Below are positions 16,238-25,269 of a stretch of 45,419 bases of DNA, one piece after another. Every line of letters begins with the position of its first letter. Position 1 is the first letter of the stretch. The stretch is taken from the NCBI RefSeq assembly GCF_003665155.1, contig NZ_RCFQ01000025.1:1-45419 (forward strand), written 5' to 3'. Both the position numbers and the translations under genes were made by a program. The stretch is from Mariprofundus sp. EBB-1 (GTDB taxonomy: Bacteria > Pseudomonadota > Zetaproteobacteria > Mariprofundales > Mariprofundaceae). A model generated the notes under the pieces. The model did no database searches. It saw only the letters and a list, made by a program, of their open reading frames with translations, and had not been told where the DNA came from.

Positions 16238-18538
16238 ATGGGTATTTTGAGTGAAGAACTTGAAGAGACACTAAATGATACATTCCGTGATGCACATATT
16301 CGCCGTAATGAGTTTGTGACTGTAGAACACCTGTTGCTCGGACTGCTTGATAATCCCAATGCTCTTGGCGTGTTGTTGGGTTGCCATGCCGATATAGAAG
16401 TACTGCGCAGTGAACTTTCTGAATTTATCCAGGATCATATTGCTATTTTGCCGGTTGAAGCCGGTGAAACGACTGCCAGCATTGGTTTGCAGCGGGTGAT
16501 TCAGCGGGCAGTAATGCATGTTCAGGCGGCAGGGAAACGTGAAGTTACCGGTGCACATGTACTGGTCGCCATTTGCTCCGAAAAAGAGTCCCATGCTGTG
16601 CATTTTCTTAATCGAATGGGTATTAACCGTCTGGATATTGTCAGTTTTATGGCTCATGGTGCGATGAGTAGAGAATTTCCTCAGCCTGATATAGGCGATG
16701 AAACACCTGCACTGGAGTCCAATCAGGCAGATGAGGGGCAGTCTCCGCTGCATCGTTATTGTATTAATTTGAGTCAGCGCGCGCGTGATGGAAAGATCGA
16801 CCCATTGATTGGTCGTGCAGAGGAGCTGGGCCGTTGCACGCAGATTCTTTGTCGCCGTCGCAAAAATAATCCACTGCTGGTGGGTGAAGCCGGGGTGGGT
16901 AAAACTGCGATTGCTGAAGGTCTGGCTCTAAGGATCGAAGACAAAGATGCGCCGGATGTGATTCATCATGCAGTTATTTATGCTCTGGATATGGGCGCAC
17001 TTCTGGCCGGCACAAAATACCGTGGTGATTTTGAAGAGCGTCTTAAAGCTGTATTAAAAGCACTTGAAGAAGAGGATCAGGCGGTATTATTTATTGATGA
17101 GATCCATACTATTATCGGAGCAGGTGCAGCCAGTGGTGGCACCATGGATGCATCTAACCTGCTTAAACCTGCGCTGGCTAATGGTGAGTTGCGTTGTATT
17201 GGAGCGACAACCTATCAGGAGTTCCGTAATCTGTTTGAAAAAGACCGTGCATTGGCACGTCGTTTTCAGAAGGTTGATGTACCAGAACCGAGTGTGGAAG
17301 AGACGGTTGAAATTCTTAAAGGGTTGAAATCCAAGTTACAGGAACATCATGGTGTGCGTTATAGTAATACGGCCATTGAACTGACTGCGAAACTGGCTAA
17401 ACGGCACCTGGCCGAACGGCATCTGCCTGATTCAGCTATAGATATTCTGGATGAAGTTGGGGCATCTATGCGTGTCAAACCAGAGGCTAAACGGCGCACG
17501 CAAATTAATGTCCATGATATTGAATCAATGGTTGCATCGATGGCCAGGATTCCGCATCAACAGGTCAATGCTTCGGATAAAAAACGTTTGTCATATCTGG
17601 ATCGGGATTTGAAGCTGTCGGTATTCGGGCAGAACAACGCCATTGATCAACTGGCATCGAGTATCAAGCTATCACGTGCAGGTTTATCCCATCCGGAAAA
17701 ACCGATTGGTTCCTTTCTGTTCACCGGCCCGACCGGTGTGGGTAAAACAGAAGTGGCCAGGCAGCTCGCCCGTACAATGGGTGTGGAGTTGATCCGTTTT
17801 GATATGTCTGAGTATATGGAATCGCATACGGTTTCCCGTTTGATCGGTGCCCCTCCGGGCTATGTAGGTTTTGATCAGGGTGGTCTGTTAACCGAAGCGA
17901 TTAATAAAAATCCACATGCAATTTTGTTGCTTGATGAAATAGAGAAAGCACATCCGGATCTGTTTAATCTCCTGTTGCAGATTATGGATCATGGAACGCT
18001 AACCGATAACAACGGACGCAAAGCCGATTTCCGTCATATTGTGCTGATTATGACCAGCAATGCCGGCGCTTTTGAGATGCAGCAAAACAGTATTGGTTTT
18101 AACCCTCAATCACGTCAGGGGGCTGATAATGAAGCAATTAAACGCATCTTTACACCGGAGTTCCGTAACCGCCTTGATGCCAGTATTGGTTTTGAAACAC
18201 TGACTGAAGAGGTGATTTTGCATGTAGTAGATAAGATGTTGATAGAGTTGGAAACACAGCTTTACGAGAAGAAAGTGGATTTGGATGTTAGTTTGGATGC
18301 CAAACGCTGGTTAGCCAAAAATGGTTTCGATGCGCAGATGGGGGCGCGACCTATGGCGCGTTTGATTCAGGAGCATATCAAGAAGCCGTTGGCAGATGCG
18401 ATTTTGTTTGGAAGTCTGCAAAAGGGTGGCACTGCACGCTTTGAGTGTAAGGACGATGCATTGACCATGTTGGATTCAGGGCTTGAAACAGACAATCCTC
18501 GAAGTAAAAATCAACTTTCAGAAAGTGAACCTGCATGA
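16238..18538 (+). CDS. clpA: ATP-dependent Clp protease ATP-binding subunit ClpA
   Basis: The 766-residue AAA+ unfoldase has the N-terminal Clp_N repeats (LSEELEETLNDTFRDAHIRR, VEHLLLGLLDN), D1 Walker A GEAGVGKT with Walker B VLFIDEIHT, D2 Walker A GPTGVGKT with Walker B ILLLDEIEKAHPD, and a ClpA-type C-terminus. It lacks the ClpB middle coiled coil. An IGF-like ClpP-binding loop is present (NSIGFNPQ). The ATG at 16238 sits 6 bp after CAGGAGGAG; an in-frame GTG at 16211 would add nine residues. Its stop overlaps the start of trmO (ATGA). Confidence 0.96.
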   Translation: MGILSEELEETLNDTFRDAHIRRNEFVTVEHLLLGLLDNPNALGVLLGCHADIEVLRSELSEFIQDHIAILPVEAGETTASIGLQRVIQRAVMHVQAAGKREVTGAHVLVAICSEKESHAVHFLNRMGINRLDIVSFMAHGAMSREFPQPDIGDETPALESNQADEGQSPLHRYCINLSQRARDGKIDPLIGRAEELGRCTQILCRRRKNNPLLVGEAGVGKTAIAEGLALRIEDKDAPDVIHHAVIYALDMGALLAGTKYRGDFEERLKAVLKALEEEDQAVLFIDEIHTIIGAGAASGGTMDASNLLKPALANGELRCIGATTYQEFRNLFEKDRALARRFQKVDVPEPSVEETVEILKGLKSKLQEHHGVRYSNTAIELTAKLAKRHLAERHLPDSAIDILDEVGASMRVKPEAKRRTQINVHDIESMVASMARIPHQQVNASDKKRLSYLDRDLKLSVFGQNNAIDQLASSIKLSRAGLSHPEKPIGSFLFTGPTGVGKTEVARQLARTMGVELIRFDMSEYMESHTVSRLIGAPPGYVGFDQGGLLTEAINKNPHAILLLDEIEKAHPDLFNLLLQIMDHGTLTDNNGRKADFRHIVLIMTSNAGAFEMQQNSIGFNPQSRQGADNEAIKRIFTPEFRNRLDASIGFETLTEEVILHVVDKMLIELETQLYEKKVDLDVSLDAKRWLAKNGFDAQMGARPMARLIQEHIKKPLADAILFGSLQKGGTARFECKDDALTMLDSGLETDNPRSKNQLSESEPA

Positions 18539-19116
18539 GCGACTGCAAAACTGATACTGTAGTGAATCAAGATCGTTCCATTTCAAAACGTAGCAGAAAG
18601 GCGAAAACATATGCCGCCGATCTTAATCAGGTGGATAACGCAAGCTTACATATTGATATGCAGGCTATCGGCGTGGTGCATAGCACCTATCACGAACGGT
18701 TTGCTACACCCCGGCAAGCAACGTTGGATCATCCGGAACCCGCTGAAATCCACCTCAATGCCGGCCTTAACTTTGAACAGGCCGTAAAAGATTTGGATGG
18801 ATTTTCACATGTGTGGGTGATTTACTGGATGCACTTGAATACAGGTTGGAATCCGACAGTGGTCCCGCCAAGAGGGCCTAAAGTGCGCCGTGGGCTGTTC
18901 GCTACCCGTGCACCGCATCGACCCAATAGTATTGGTCTTTCTGCTGTTAGATTGAAGAAAATAAGTGGTCGTATCTTGCATATCGAGGGCCATGATATGC
19001 TTGATGGTACACCGGTGCTTGATATCAAACCATACATCCCTTATGCCGATAGCATCGCTGATGCGAGTAGTGGGTGGCTCGCTGAATGCGGTTTAATTAC
19101 AACATCGGATGGATAA
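18535..19116 (+). CDS. trmO: tRNA (N6-threonylcarbamoyladenosine(37)-N6)-methyltransferase TrmO
   Basis: The 193-residue protein is a TrmO/TsaA (VirR/YaeB) beta-barrel methyltransferase. After about 40 non-conserved residues come IGVVHSTYHERFATPRQ, the DLDGFSHVWVIYWMH segment, the SAM-binding block RRGLFATRAPHRPNSIGLSAVRL, and GTPVLDIKPYIPYAD. It methylates t6A37 of some tRNAs. It overlaps clpA by ATGA, so it is coupled to it. A weak 9-bp hairpin with a T run (19115-19154) may end the transcript. Confidence 0.92.
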   Translation: MSDCKTDTVVNQDRSISKRSRKAKTYAADLNQVDNASLHIDMQAIGVVHSTYHERFATPRQATLDHPEPAEIHLNAGLNFEQAVKDLDGFSHVWVIYWMHLNTGWNPTVVPPRGPKVRRGLFATRAPHRPNSIGLSAVRLKKISGRILHIEGHDMLDGTPVLDIKPYIPYADSIADASSGWLAECGLITTSDG

Positions 19117-19245
19117 ATAACAGTCCCAGTGAATACACAAGCACCTGTTATTTTATTACTTGTTCATGAGCCTGATGTTGATGGTTCTCTTTATGGTTGT
19201 CGGTGACTATCATCAGCACAAATAGATTTAGGAGGCACGTTTCCC

Positions 19246-20334
19246 ATGCAAGATAAGTCTAATAACGGTGTAGATGACGAGGAATTCAGTTTGAATAAGT
19301 TCGACTTAAATGATGATCAAAAGAAACCGAATTCTGTCGATGAGAGTGATCTTTTTAACTCCATGATTGCTGGCGATGAAAGAGTAGATCCGCCTTTTGA
19401 AAGTGAAAAACATATCCCGAATCCGGTCGATGAGAATGATCAGTTTAATACCATGATTGCTGGTGATGAACATGTAGATCCCCCCTTTGAAGATGATAAA
19501 CATACACCTTCCATCCCGAATGCTTTTGATGTGAATGCTGAACCTGTTAAGGCTGATGTGTCGGAGACGTTGAATGATGCTGATTATGCAGCGCCGGTTG
19601 CTAATGAATCATTGATTGCTGATGAACCAGTAATTGCTGCAGATTTGGAACATTTGGATGATGTGTTTGTTGAAGATGAAGTTCCCCCTGAGAGTGAAGA
19701 GTCCGGAAGTCGCCTGTTTGGCATTTTTGTTGTTGTGGTGATCGTGATCGTCGGATTGGTCGCGTGGTTGAACATGGGAAATGATGATGAGGCAGTATTG
19801 AGTGAACGGCATGTGTCGCAGCCTGTGCTGGGTGAAGATGTTCAGATGCAGCGCTCTGAGAAAAAAATAATCGAAATGCAGGAGCGGTTGGCAGCCATGC
19901 AGGAACGCCTGTCAGCAAAAGATGAGCAAATCGCTGAATTGACACATTTGGTCGCCGAGCAATCCCGTAAACAGAAAAAAATGCCTACCCAAAAAGTAAA
20001 ACAAGTAGTTCAGAAGGTAAGGCCTGTAGTTCAGAAATCGGTGGACAGGTCTGTGTTCAAGCCGGTTCAATCGCAGCCATCGGTTGCTAAGAAACAGCGT
20101 GGTTGGATAATCGTGATCGCCTCTGTAGCGACTCGAGCAGCGGCAGATAAGGCCGTGAAAGGACTCAAAGCCCAAGGTATTAATGCAGAGGTGAACCCTA
20201 CAACGGTAAAAGGAAACCCATGGTACCGTGTTCAAATCAGTGGTTTTGCCAGTCGTGATGCAGCCAATCTGGCAAATGCATCCCTACTAAAACAACATGG
20301 TATTAAAGATACTTGGATTCATAAGCCCGGTTAA
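19246..20334 (+). CDS. SPOR-domain membrane protein with acidic repeat region
   Basis: The 362-residue protein has a very acidic N-terminal half, one membrane segment at about residues 162-181 (FGIFVVVVIVIVGLVAWL), a coiled coil at about 205-240 (MQERLAAMQERLSAKDEQ), a basic linker and a C-terminal SPOR domain (about 282-360: RGWIIVIASVATRAAA, YRVQISGFASRDAAN). SPOR domains bind denuded peptidoglycan at division sites, so it probably acts in septal cell-wall work. Residues about 28-57 and 58-87 are two copies of one 30-residue unit (MIAGDE.VDPPFE). The start follows AGGAGG. Confidence 0.85.
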   Translation: MQDKSNNGVDDEEFSLNKFDLNDDQKKPNSVDESDLFNSMIAGDERVDPPFESEKHIPNPVDENDQFNTMIAGDEHVDPPFEDDKHTPSIPNAFDVNAEPVKADVSETLNDADYAAPVANESLIADEPVIAADLEHLDDVFVEDEVPPESEESGSRLFGIFVVVVIVIVGLVAWLNMGNDDEAVLSERHVSQPVLGEDVQMQRSEKKIIEMQERLAAMQERLSAKDEQIAELTHLVAEQSRKQKKMPTQKVKQVVQKVRPVVQKSVDRSVFKPVQSQPSVAKKQRGWIIVIASVATRAAADKAVKGLKAQGINAEVNPTTVKGNPWYRVQISGFASRDAANLANASLLKQHGIKDTWIHKPG

Positions 20335-20352
20335 AATGGTGGCGTAAAGATT

Positions 20353-20961
20353 ATGCCTGAAACATCAAATAGAATGATATTAAGTAGTGCTGAGCAGAGG
20401 CTGGTAGCAGATGCCGGAGCGCTTGTTGTGCTTACCGGGGATGTGGGTAGTGGCAAAACACTTTGGTTGAAGCGCATGGCAATGTTGGTGGATATGCCTG
20501 ATGGTCTGACATGTACGATGGCAGAATCTGCACCGGTGGTACGCATGATGTTTGATCGCTGGCCATGCAGTTGGTTGGGACAAACCATTGAAGAAGAACT
20601 TATGTTTGGTCTTAAAACGCCTGTTTCAGAGCTGTTGATGGAAGAAACATTGCAGCGCTGGGGATTGAAGGGGGTGGCGCTTGCTGATGAAACGCATTCG
20701 TTGAATCGTTTACAAGGCATCCGTTTGTCACTCGCTGCAATTGATCTGGCCAAGCCAGCCTTGGTATTATTGGATAACCCCTCTGCAGCACTGTGCGAGC
20801 AAATGGCGCTGGATTTATCCATGGATATTGCCGCATGGTTTAAGCATACGAATACAATCGTGGTCGTCGCTACGAATCGCTGGCAGGATTGGCAGTCTGT
20901 ACTTACACAAACTTGGCATGTAGAAAGTCCCAAGTGTTTGCCAGAGCATGTGAAAGATTAA
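20353..20961 (+). CDS. Small P-loop ATPase, degenerate ABC type
   Basis: The 202-residue protein has Walker A GDVGSGKT near residue 30 and Walker B PALVLLDNPSA near 135, in which the usual Glu after LLD is Asn. The signature-helix position reads LNRLQGIRLSLA instead of LSGGQ. This gives an ABC-like fold with altered catalytic residues, so it may bind rather than hydrolyse ATP. No permease lies nearby. It is 18 bp after the SPOR gene and 25 bp before zapD, which places it in a cell-division operon, but no role can be assigned. Confidence 0.65.
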   Translation: MPETSNRMILSSAEQRLVADAGALVVLTGDVGSGKTLWLKRMAMLVDMPDGLTCTMAESAPVVRMMFDRWPCSWLGQTIEEELMFGLKTPVSELLMEETLQRWGLKGVALADETHSLNRLQGIRLSLAAIDLAKPALVLLDNPSAALCEQMALDLSMDIAAWFKHTNTIVVVATNRWQDWQSVLTQTWHVESPKCLPEHVKD

Positions 20962-20986
20962 AAACCGTAAAAGAGAAGGAACTAGC

Positions 20987-21766
20987 ATGACAGATAAGGT
21001 TCATTTTTCGTTCGCACTAAGTCCGCGAATGCGTTCGTTTATCGAATTGCGTGATGCACTTACCTGTCTTGACACCGCTTTTACCCATCAGCTTGGCTCT
21101 AACTGGTTACATGCTGCTTGTGATTTACGGGCCTCTTTACTAGGGGACCATGGACGCAAAAATGCCATTCCAGAAGTGATTGGTTTGTTTAAAGATATGA
21201 AAAATTATCTAAAAAAACTGGCTGATGACGTACCCAAATACCGTGAGCATATTCTGCAGTCCTGCGATCATATTGATGATGTTATTGCCCTTCTTAAACC
21301 GGGATTGCCCGAAGCGTGTCAATATTTAACGCAGGATGCGCTGGTAAATGCTTATCTCAATACGCAGAAAAAACATGACTGGTTGGGGCATAAGCTATGT
21401 ATGCAACAATGTATTAAAGCTATATGGAATCATGCTGATGCGCGTACCCAACCATTGCATCAGGCGCTTATCCCGTTGATTCATGCGATCAATAGTTTGA
21501 ATGATATGTTGAATGATTTTGTAGGTTGGGAAAGCTGTACGGCTGTGGCTGGCAGCGGCCAAATCACACCTGAACGTGGCAAATCCTTCGGACTTTTGGT
21601 TATTGCTTTGCCAGCCAGTGCGGTGGCAGAGGGTTTAATTCCTGATATTTCCGGAAATAAATTGGCAATTCGCCTTCGTTTTCAACGGTGGGCGCCGGGT
21701 GAACCACCTGCTGACTTCAATGAGAATATTGATTACTCCATGATGCTTGTGCCGATTGGAAATTGA
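20987..21766 (+). CDS. zapD: Cell division protein ZapD
   Basis: The 259-residue, mostly helical protein matches ZapD (DUF1342): an early FALSPRMRSFIELRDAL helix, a central HDWLGHKLCMQQCIKAIW region, and a C-terminal beta domain with IPDISGNKLAIRLRF and a charged PADFNENIDYSM. ZapD binds the C-terminal tail of FtsZ and bundles filaments. The gene next to it is yacG, one base beyond the stop; this zapD-yacG pairing is conserved in Gammaproteobacteria and supports the call. Confidence 0.82.
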   Translation: MTDKVHFSFALSPRMRSFIELRDALTCLDTAFTHQLGSNWLHAACDLRASLLGDHGRKNAIPEVIGLFKDMKNYLKKLADDVPKYREHILQSCDHIDDVIALLKPGLPEACQYLTQDALVNAYLNTQKKHDWLGHKLCMQQCIKAIWNHADARTQPLHQALIPLIHAINSLNDMLNDFVGWESCTAVAGSGQITPERGKSFGLLVIALPASAVAEGLIPDISGNKLAIRLRFQRWAPGEPPADFNENIDYSMMLVPIGN

Positions 21767-21767
21767 T

Positions 21768-21959
21768 ATGACAAATGAAGCAATATCAACGATAAAATTT
21801 TCTTGTCCGATATGTAAAAAAACGGTTAAACGTAGCAATGATGATTTTCCATTTTGCAGTCCGCGTTGTCGCACCAATGATTTGGGACAATGGGCATCCG
21901 GTGAATACCGAATCGCAGGTGAACCGGCTATCATACCCGATGATTCCGAAGGCTATTGA
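21768..21959 (+). CDS. yacG: DNA gyrase inhibitor YacG
   Basis: The 63-residue zinc protein has the YacG four-cysteine pattern CPIC...PFCSPRCR (CxxC-x(15)-CxxxC type), then DLGQWASGEYRI, as in the family. YacG binds the C-terminal region of GyrB and inhibits gyrase. The ATG at 21768 is one base after the zapD stop, so translation is probably coupled. Confidence 0.92.
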   Translation: MTNEAISTIKFSCPICKKTVKRSNDDFPFCSPRCRTNDLGQWASGEYRIAGEPAIIPDDSEGY

Positions 21960-21979
21960 ACGACAGTTTTTTCCGGTCA

Positions 21980-22136
21980 TTAAGGAAGTGCTGATGTATT
22001 CAGTATTTCCGTGCAGGTCACGGGTAGGCTGCCAAAGCGGGAGCGTGAGCAACCGATTAGTAAGCAGAAATAAACCCACGCTGTTGTTTCTGCGTACTGA
22101 TTTTTGGCAGGAATCAATTCATCAGCATCTCCTTAA
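21980..22136. mobile_element. 157-bp MITE-like element with terminal inverted repeats
   Basis: The left end starts TTAAGGAAGTGCTGATG and the right end, read inward on the minus strand, starts TTAAGGAGATGCTGATG; 18 of the first 21 positions agree. There is no open frame inside. The termini suggest a TTAA or TA target included in the ends; no longer flanking duplication was seen. The same left end recurs at 2607-2577 and 14015. The element occupies the whole yacG-maf gap and ends 6 bp before the maf ATG. Confidence 0.65.
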
Positions 22137-22142
22137 ACTTTT

Positions 22143-22742
22143 ATGCGTTTAATCCTTGCTTCAAGTTCACCATATCGTCGGGAATTGTTACAACGATTAG
22201 GGCTTGTTTTTGAGCAGGTAAGCCCTGACTTTGTTGAGGCATGCCCAGGTTCAATGCCGGCTGCTGAACTGGTGCAATATAATACCTTGGGCAAGGCGCA
22301 CAGCCTGCTCTCTTCTGATTCTCTTTCCGTTGATCCGGATGTCACGATCATTGCTTCAGACCAAATTGCAGTGTGTGGCTCTACTGTCTTGGGAAAACCA
22401 GGCAGCATTGAAAATGCCTGTGCACAATTGGCGATGTTGTCTGGGCGCTCGGTCACTTTTTTAACCGGTTTATCTGTATTGAGCAGGGAGTCTGAGTTTT
22501 ATGAAATGATTCCATTTAAGGTACATTTCCGACATTTATCAACGGCTGAAATAGACACTTATGTGGCAATTGAAAAACCATTGAACTGTGCCGGTAGTTT
22601 TAAGTCCGAGGGGTTGGGAATTTCATTATTTGACAGACTGGAAGGGGATGACCCAACCGCTCTGATTGGCTTACCTCTCATTCGCTTGAGCCAATGTTTG
22701 CAACCATTGTCGTTATTAGCTACCAAGGTGACGAAGGAATAA
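22143..22742 (+). CDS. yceF: Maf-family nucleotide pyrophosphatase, YceF (m7GTP) type
   Basis: The 199-residue protein has the Maf start LILASSSPYRRELLQRLG, then SDQIAVCGSTVLGKPG with the catalytic Asp, and FRHLSTAEIDTYV. CAGSFKSEGLGISLFDRLEGDDPTALIGLPL is the pattern of the YceF subfamily, which hydrolyses 7-methyl-GTP, rather than the dTTP/UTP-specific YhdE. No Shine-Dalgarno precedes the ATG; the bases there belong to the MITE-like element, so the native leader may have been displaced. Its 3' end overlaps fliR tail-to-tail by 27 bp. Confidence 0.92.
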   Translation: MRLILASSSPYRRELLQRLGLVFEQVSPDFVEACPGSMPAAELVQYNTLGKAHSLLSSDSLSVDPDVTIIASDQIAVCGSTVLGKPGSIENACAQLAMLSGRSVTFLTGLSVLSRESEFYEMIPFKVHFRHLSTAEIDTYVAIEKPLNCAGSFKSEGLGISLFDRLEGDDPTALIGLPLIRLSQCLQPLSLLATKVTKE

Positions 22743-23495
22743 TGGTACTTGACCGGATAGTGTAGTGAACGCATCACTCATCAGATAAATGATACCGGGC
22801 ATACCGAGTGCTAAGGTGAGTAAGCCTAAACCAATAGTGAGTGGGAAGCTGACAAAAAAGACCTGAATCTGCGGAACAGCACGGGATACCAATCCCAGTG
22901 CAATGTAAACAAAGGTGAGCAGTAACATGATAGGAGCTGCAATCTTCAGGGACAGAATAAACATCAGTGCCGCTGCATCCGTTAATTCCATGAAAGCTGA
23001 AAATGACCAGACATGATTAATCGGAAATTGACTGAATGAGTCAATCAACGTATGAATAAACATATGATGCGCACCGACTACAACCCATAACAACATGGCC
23101 AGAGTAATCGTTAACTGTGATAGCACTGACTGTTGGCTACGGGTGATAGGATCAAATACATTGGCTACGGTCATGCCCATTTGGAAACTCATTAATTGAC
23201 CTGCGAACTGGGCCGATGCAAAGATCAGTTGCGCAAAAAGTGCAATGGCACCGGCAATCAGCATCTCCTGTATGGCGATGGTGGCAAAAACAATGGGGTT
23301 GATCGGAATAGTGGGAACCTGATTCTGTACAATAGGAAAAATAAGCAGCGTAAGTAATACAATTAAGCCAATCTTCACCTGCATAGGTATCAGTTGGTGG
23401 CCGAGCACGGGTAGGAGGATTATCAAGGTACTCACTCGCAGCAATACGAGTAAAGCTACGATAATATGTTGGATATCAAACCATGGGAAATCCAT
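22716..23495 (-). CDS. fliR: Flagellar export apparatus protein FliR
   Basis: The 259-residue protein has six hydrophobic segments and FliR patterns such as LLVLLRVSTLIILLPVLG near the start, SFQMGMTVANVFDP near residue 110 and the VSRAVPQIQVFFVSFPLTIGLGLLTL block near 205. FliR joins FliP and FliQ to form the export gate core in the MS ring. It is the last gene of the flagellar run here. flhB and flhA, which often follow, are absent from this window; the neighbour is maf on the other strand. Confidence 0.95.
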   Translation of the reverse strand: MDFPWFDIQHIIVALLVLLRVSTLIILLPVLGHQLIPMQVKIGLIVLLTLLIFPIVQNQVPTIPINPIVFATIAIQEMLIAGAIALFAQLIFASAQFAGQLMSFQMGMTVANVFDPITRSQQSVLSQLTITLAMLLWVVVGAHHMFIHTLIDSFSQFPINHVWSFSAFMELTDAAALMFILSLKIAAPIMLLLTFVYIALGLVSRAVPQIQVFFVSFPLTIGLGLLTLALGMPGIIYLMSDAFTTLSGQVPLFLRHLGS

Positions 23496-23510
23496 TGTGA
23501 ATGCGTATGG

Positions 23511-23780
23511 CTAATTGGTCAGGGTGGGAATCATGTTAAAAATATCACGGGTGAAGGTGATCATGCGTTCTGTCATCCACGGGGCTGCAATAATCATGGC
23601 ACCAAATACGGCAATGATTTTGGGTACAAATGTCAACGTCATTTCCTGAATCTGGGTCAGTGCCTGAAATAGTGAAATGGCGATACCTACGACCAGCGCC
23701 ACTGCCAGCATGGGCAGAGAAATGAGCAAGACCATTTTGACGGCTTCACTGCCTATTTGAATAACTGAATCAGGTCCCAT
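23511..23780 (-). CDS. fliQ: Flagellar export apparatus protein FliQ
   Basis: The 89-residue protein has two membrane segments: residues about 16-38 (VLLISLPMLAVALVVGIAISLFQALTQ, a FliQ hallmark) and about 52-72 (FVPKIIAVFGAMIIAAPWM). It forms the export gate with FliP and FliR. It ends 15 bp before fliR. Confidence 0.95.
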   Translation of the reverse strand: MGPDSVIQIGSEAVKMVLLISLPMLAVALVVGIAISLFQALTQIQEMTLTFVPKIIAVFGAMIIAAPWMTERMITFTRDIFNMIPTLTN

Positions 23781-23841
23781 AATGTGTTAAGAGCAAAGGT
23801 GATGCCACAATGGATGATAGGCATAAGAGTTCATGACAGCT

Positions 23842-24591
23842 CTACATTTTAAAGCTGGCAAGCAGATTGGCAGTGATTAGATGCCAACCATCTACCAAGA
23901 CAAACAGAATGATTTTTAATGGTAAGGAGATCATCACAGGCGGCAACATCATCATACCCATCGACATCAATACACTGGCAACAACCAGATCAAGAATGAC
24001 GAAGGGAATATATATCAGAAAGCCGATTTCAAAGGCTGTGCGTAGTTCTGAGATAACAAAGGAAGGGATCAACACGTGCAGTGGCGTATCTTCTGCTTTG
24101 GCCGGTTTTTCCATTTTTGCAGCACCCAGGAACAGTATAAGATCATCTTCACGGGTCTGTTTCAACATGAATGAACTTAATGGTGCGATGGCGCGGTCAA
24201 TGGCGACGGATTGTGTGATATCTTCGTTGAGGTATGGGGTGAGTGCCTGAGTGTCAATTTTTTGCCACACAGGCATCATAATAAATATGGTTAGAAACAG
24301 TGCCAGTCCAACCAGAATTTGATTTGGTGGCGCTTGCTGTGTTCCCATGGCCTGACGCAGGAAGGCAAAGACAATAAGAATCCGCGTAAAGGACGTCATC
24401 ATAATCAATATCGATGGTGCCAGGGTGAGAATAGTCATCATGGCGATGATCTTCAGACCAGTGAACCAGGCATCCGGATCTTCGCTTTCTCCTAAACTGA
24501 ATGAAAGAGTAGGGAGATCAGCAGCATGTGCCCAGCCCGGTAAACATATTGCCAGACATAAGGATAAGAACAGAAACAGCTGTTTATTCAT
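23842..24591 (-). CDS. fliP: Flagellar export apparatus protein FliP
   Basis: The 249-residue protein has a cleavable signal peptide (residues 1-23, ending GWAHA) as in other FliP proteins. It is followed by PSILIMMTSFTRILIVFAFLRQA, GTQQAPPNQILVGLALFLT, the periplasmic part, and a C-terminal IPSFVISELRTAFEIGF...MSMGMMMLPPVMISLPLKI block typical of FliP. The first codons overlap the end of fliO by 8 bp. Confidence 0.96.
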   Translation of the reverse strand: MNKQLFLFLSLCLAICLPGWAHAADLPTLSFSLGESEDPDAWFTGLKIIAMMTILTLAPSILIMMTSFTRILIVFAFLRQAMGTQQAPPNQILVGLALFLTIFIMMPVWQKIDTQALTPYLNEDITQSVAIDRAIAPLSSFMLKQTREDDLILFLGAAKMEKPAKAEDTPLHVLIPSFVISELRTAFEIGFLIYIPFVILDLVVASVLMSMGMMMLPPVMISLPLKIILFVLVDGWHLITANLLASFKM

Positions 24592-24934
24592 CTGGTGAAG
24601 CCTTTAGATGGTTGTTCGTCAGTTCGCTTCTATTTTGTTTGTTTAGGTTCTGTTCGTTCAAATTCTGTTTGTGCGGGTTCATTTCACTGTGTAGCTGCAC
24701 CATGCCACCTGGAGATAGGCCTAGCAGATAGTGTTGATCTTTATGATGGACTTCGACAATGCTGTTTTTACTGTCGATGTATAAGCGTTGAATGATTTTA
24801 AAGTCACGTTGGCTTGGGCCGCCTTGATGAAGGTTCAAACGACGCATGCCCCACACCAGCAAGGCGAAAATGCCCAGCACAACAGCAAGTCCCAACATAG
24901 ATTGGAGTAATAGCGATAACATGCTGGTTTCCAT
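24584..24934 (-). CDS. fliO: Flagellar biosynthesis protein FliO
   Basis: The 116-residue protein has one membrane segment (about residues 10-30, GLAVVLGIFALLVWGMRRL) followed by the small FliO domain (IQRLYIDSKNSIVEVHHKDQHYLLGLSPGGM), where K-x-x-I-x-x-V-x-x...YLLGL is typical. The C-terminal tail is polar and Asn/Gln-rich (NLNEQNLNKQN), an unstable region probably grown by short DNA duplications. FliO helps FliP assemble. It lies between fliN and fliP. Confidence 0.9.
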   Translation of the reverse strand: METSMLSLLLQSMLGLAVVLGIFALLVWGMRRLNLHQGGPSQRDFKIIQRLYIDSKNSIVEVHHKDQHYLLGLSPGGMVQLHSEMNPHKQNLNEQNLNKQNRSELTNNHLKASPDE

Positions 24935-24954
24935 GATTGAATCCCTGGCTGAGC

Positions 24955-25269
24955 TTAGGATAGACTTTGAATGCGCGCAGAAGCGGATACGACTTCAGTG
25001 ATGCGAACACCTAATTTATCACCTGTAGAGACCACTTCACCCTTGGCGAAAATACTACCATTTGCCAATATTTGCACTTCTGCATTGGCTTCTTTGTTCA
25101 GTTCTATCACCATGCCTTTGTTCATGCGGGCAATTTGATGCAGAGGCATTTTAACGCGGCCAAGCTCTACACTGATCTCCAGTGGTACATGCATGATGGT
25201 TTCAAGGTTAGCAGATTGCCCTCCGCTTTGTAGCGCATCCTGGGTATCGTCTATTGCATTATCGGTCAT
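24955..25269 (-). CDS. fliN: Flagellar motor switch protein FliN
   Basis: The 104-residue protein consists of a short acidic tail and one SpoA domain: IMHVPLEISVELGRVKMPLHQIARMNKGMVIELNKEANAEVQI, then FAKGEVVSTGDKLGVRITEVVS. It builds the C-ring with FliM and FliG. The start overlaps the fliM stop by 4 bases (ATGA), so the two are coupled. Confidence 0.95.
   Translation of the reverse strand: MTDNAIDDTQDALQSGGQSANLETIMHVPLEISVELGRVKMPLHQIARMNKGMVIELNKEANAEVQILANGSIFAKGEVVSTGDKLGVRITEVVSASARIQSLS

Noticed and set aside
19115-19154. 9-bp hairpin with a T run after trmO
   Set aside because: The stem is A/T-rich and the loop is 21 bases, so a weak terminator at best; only mentioned under trmO.
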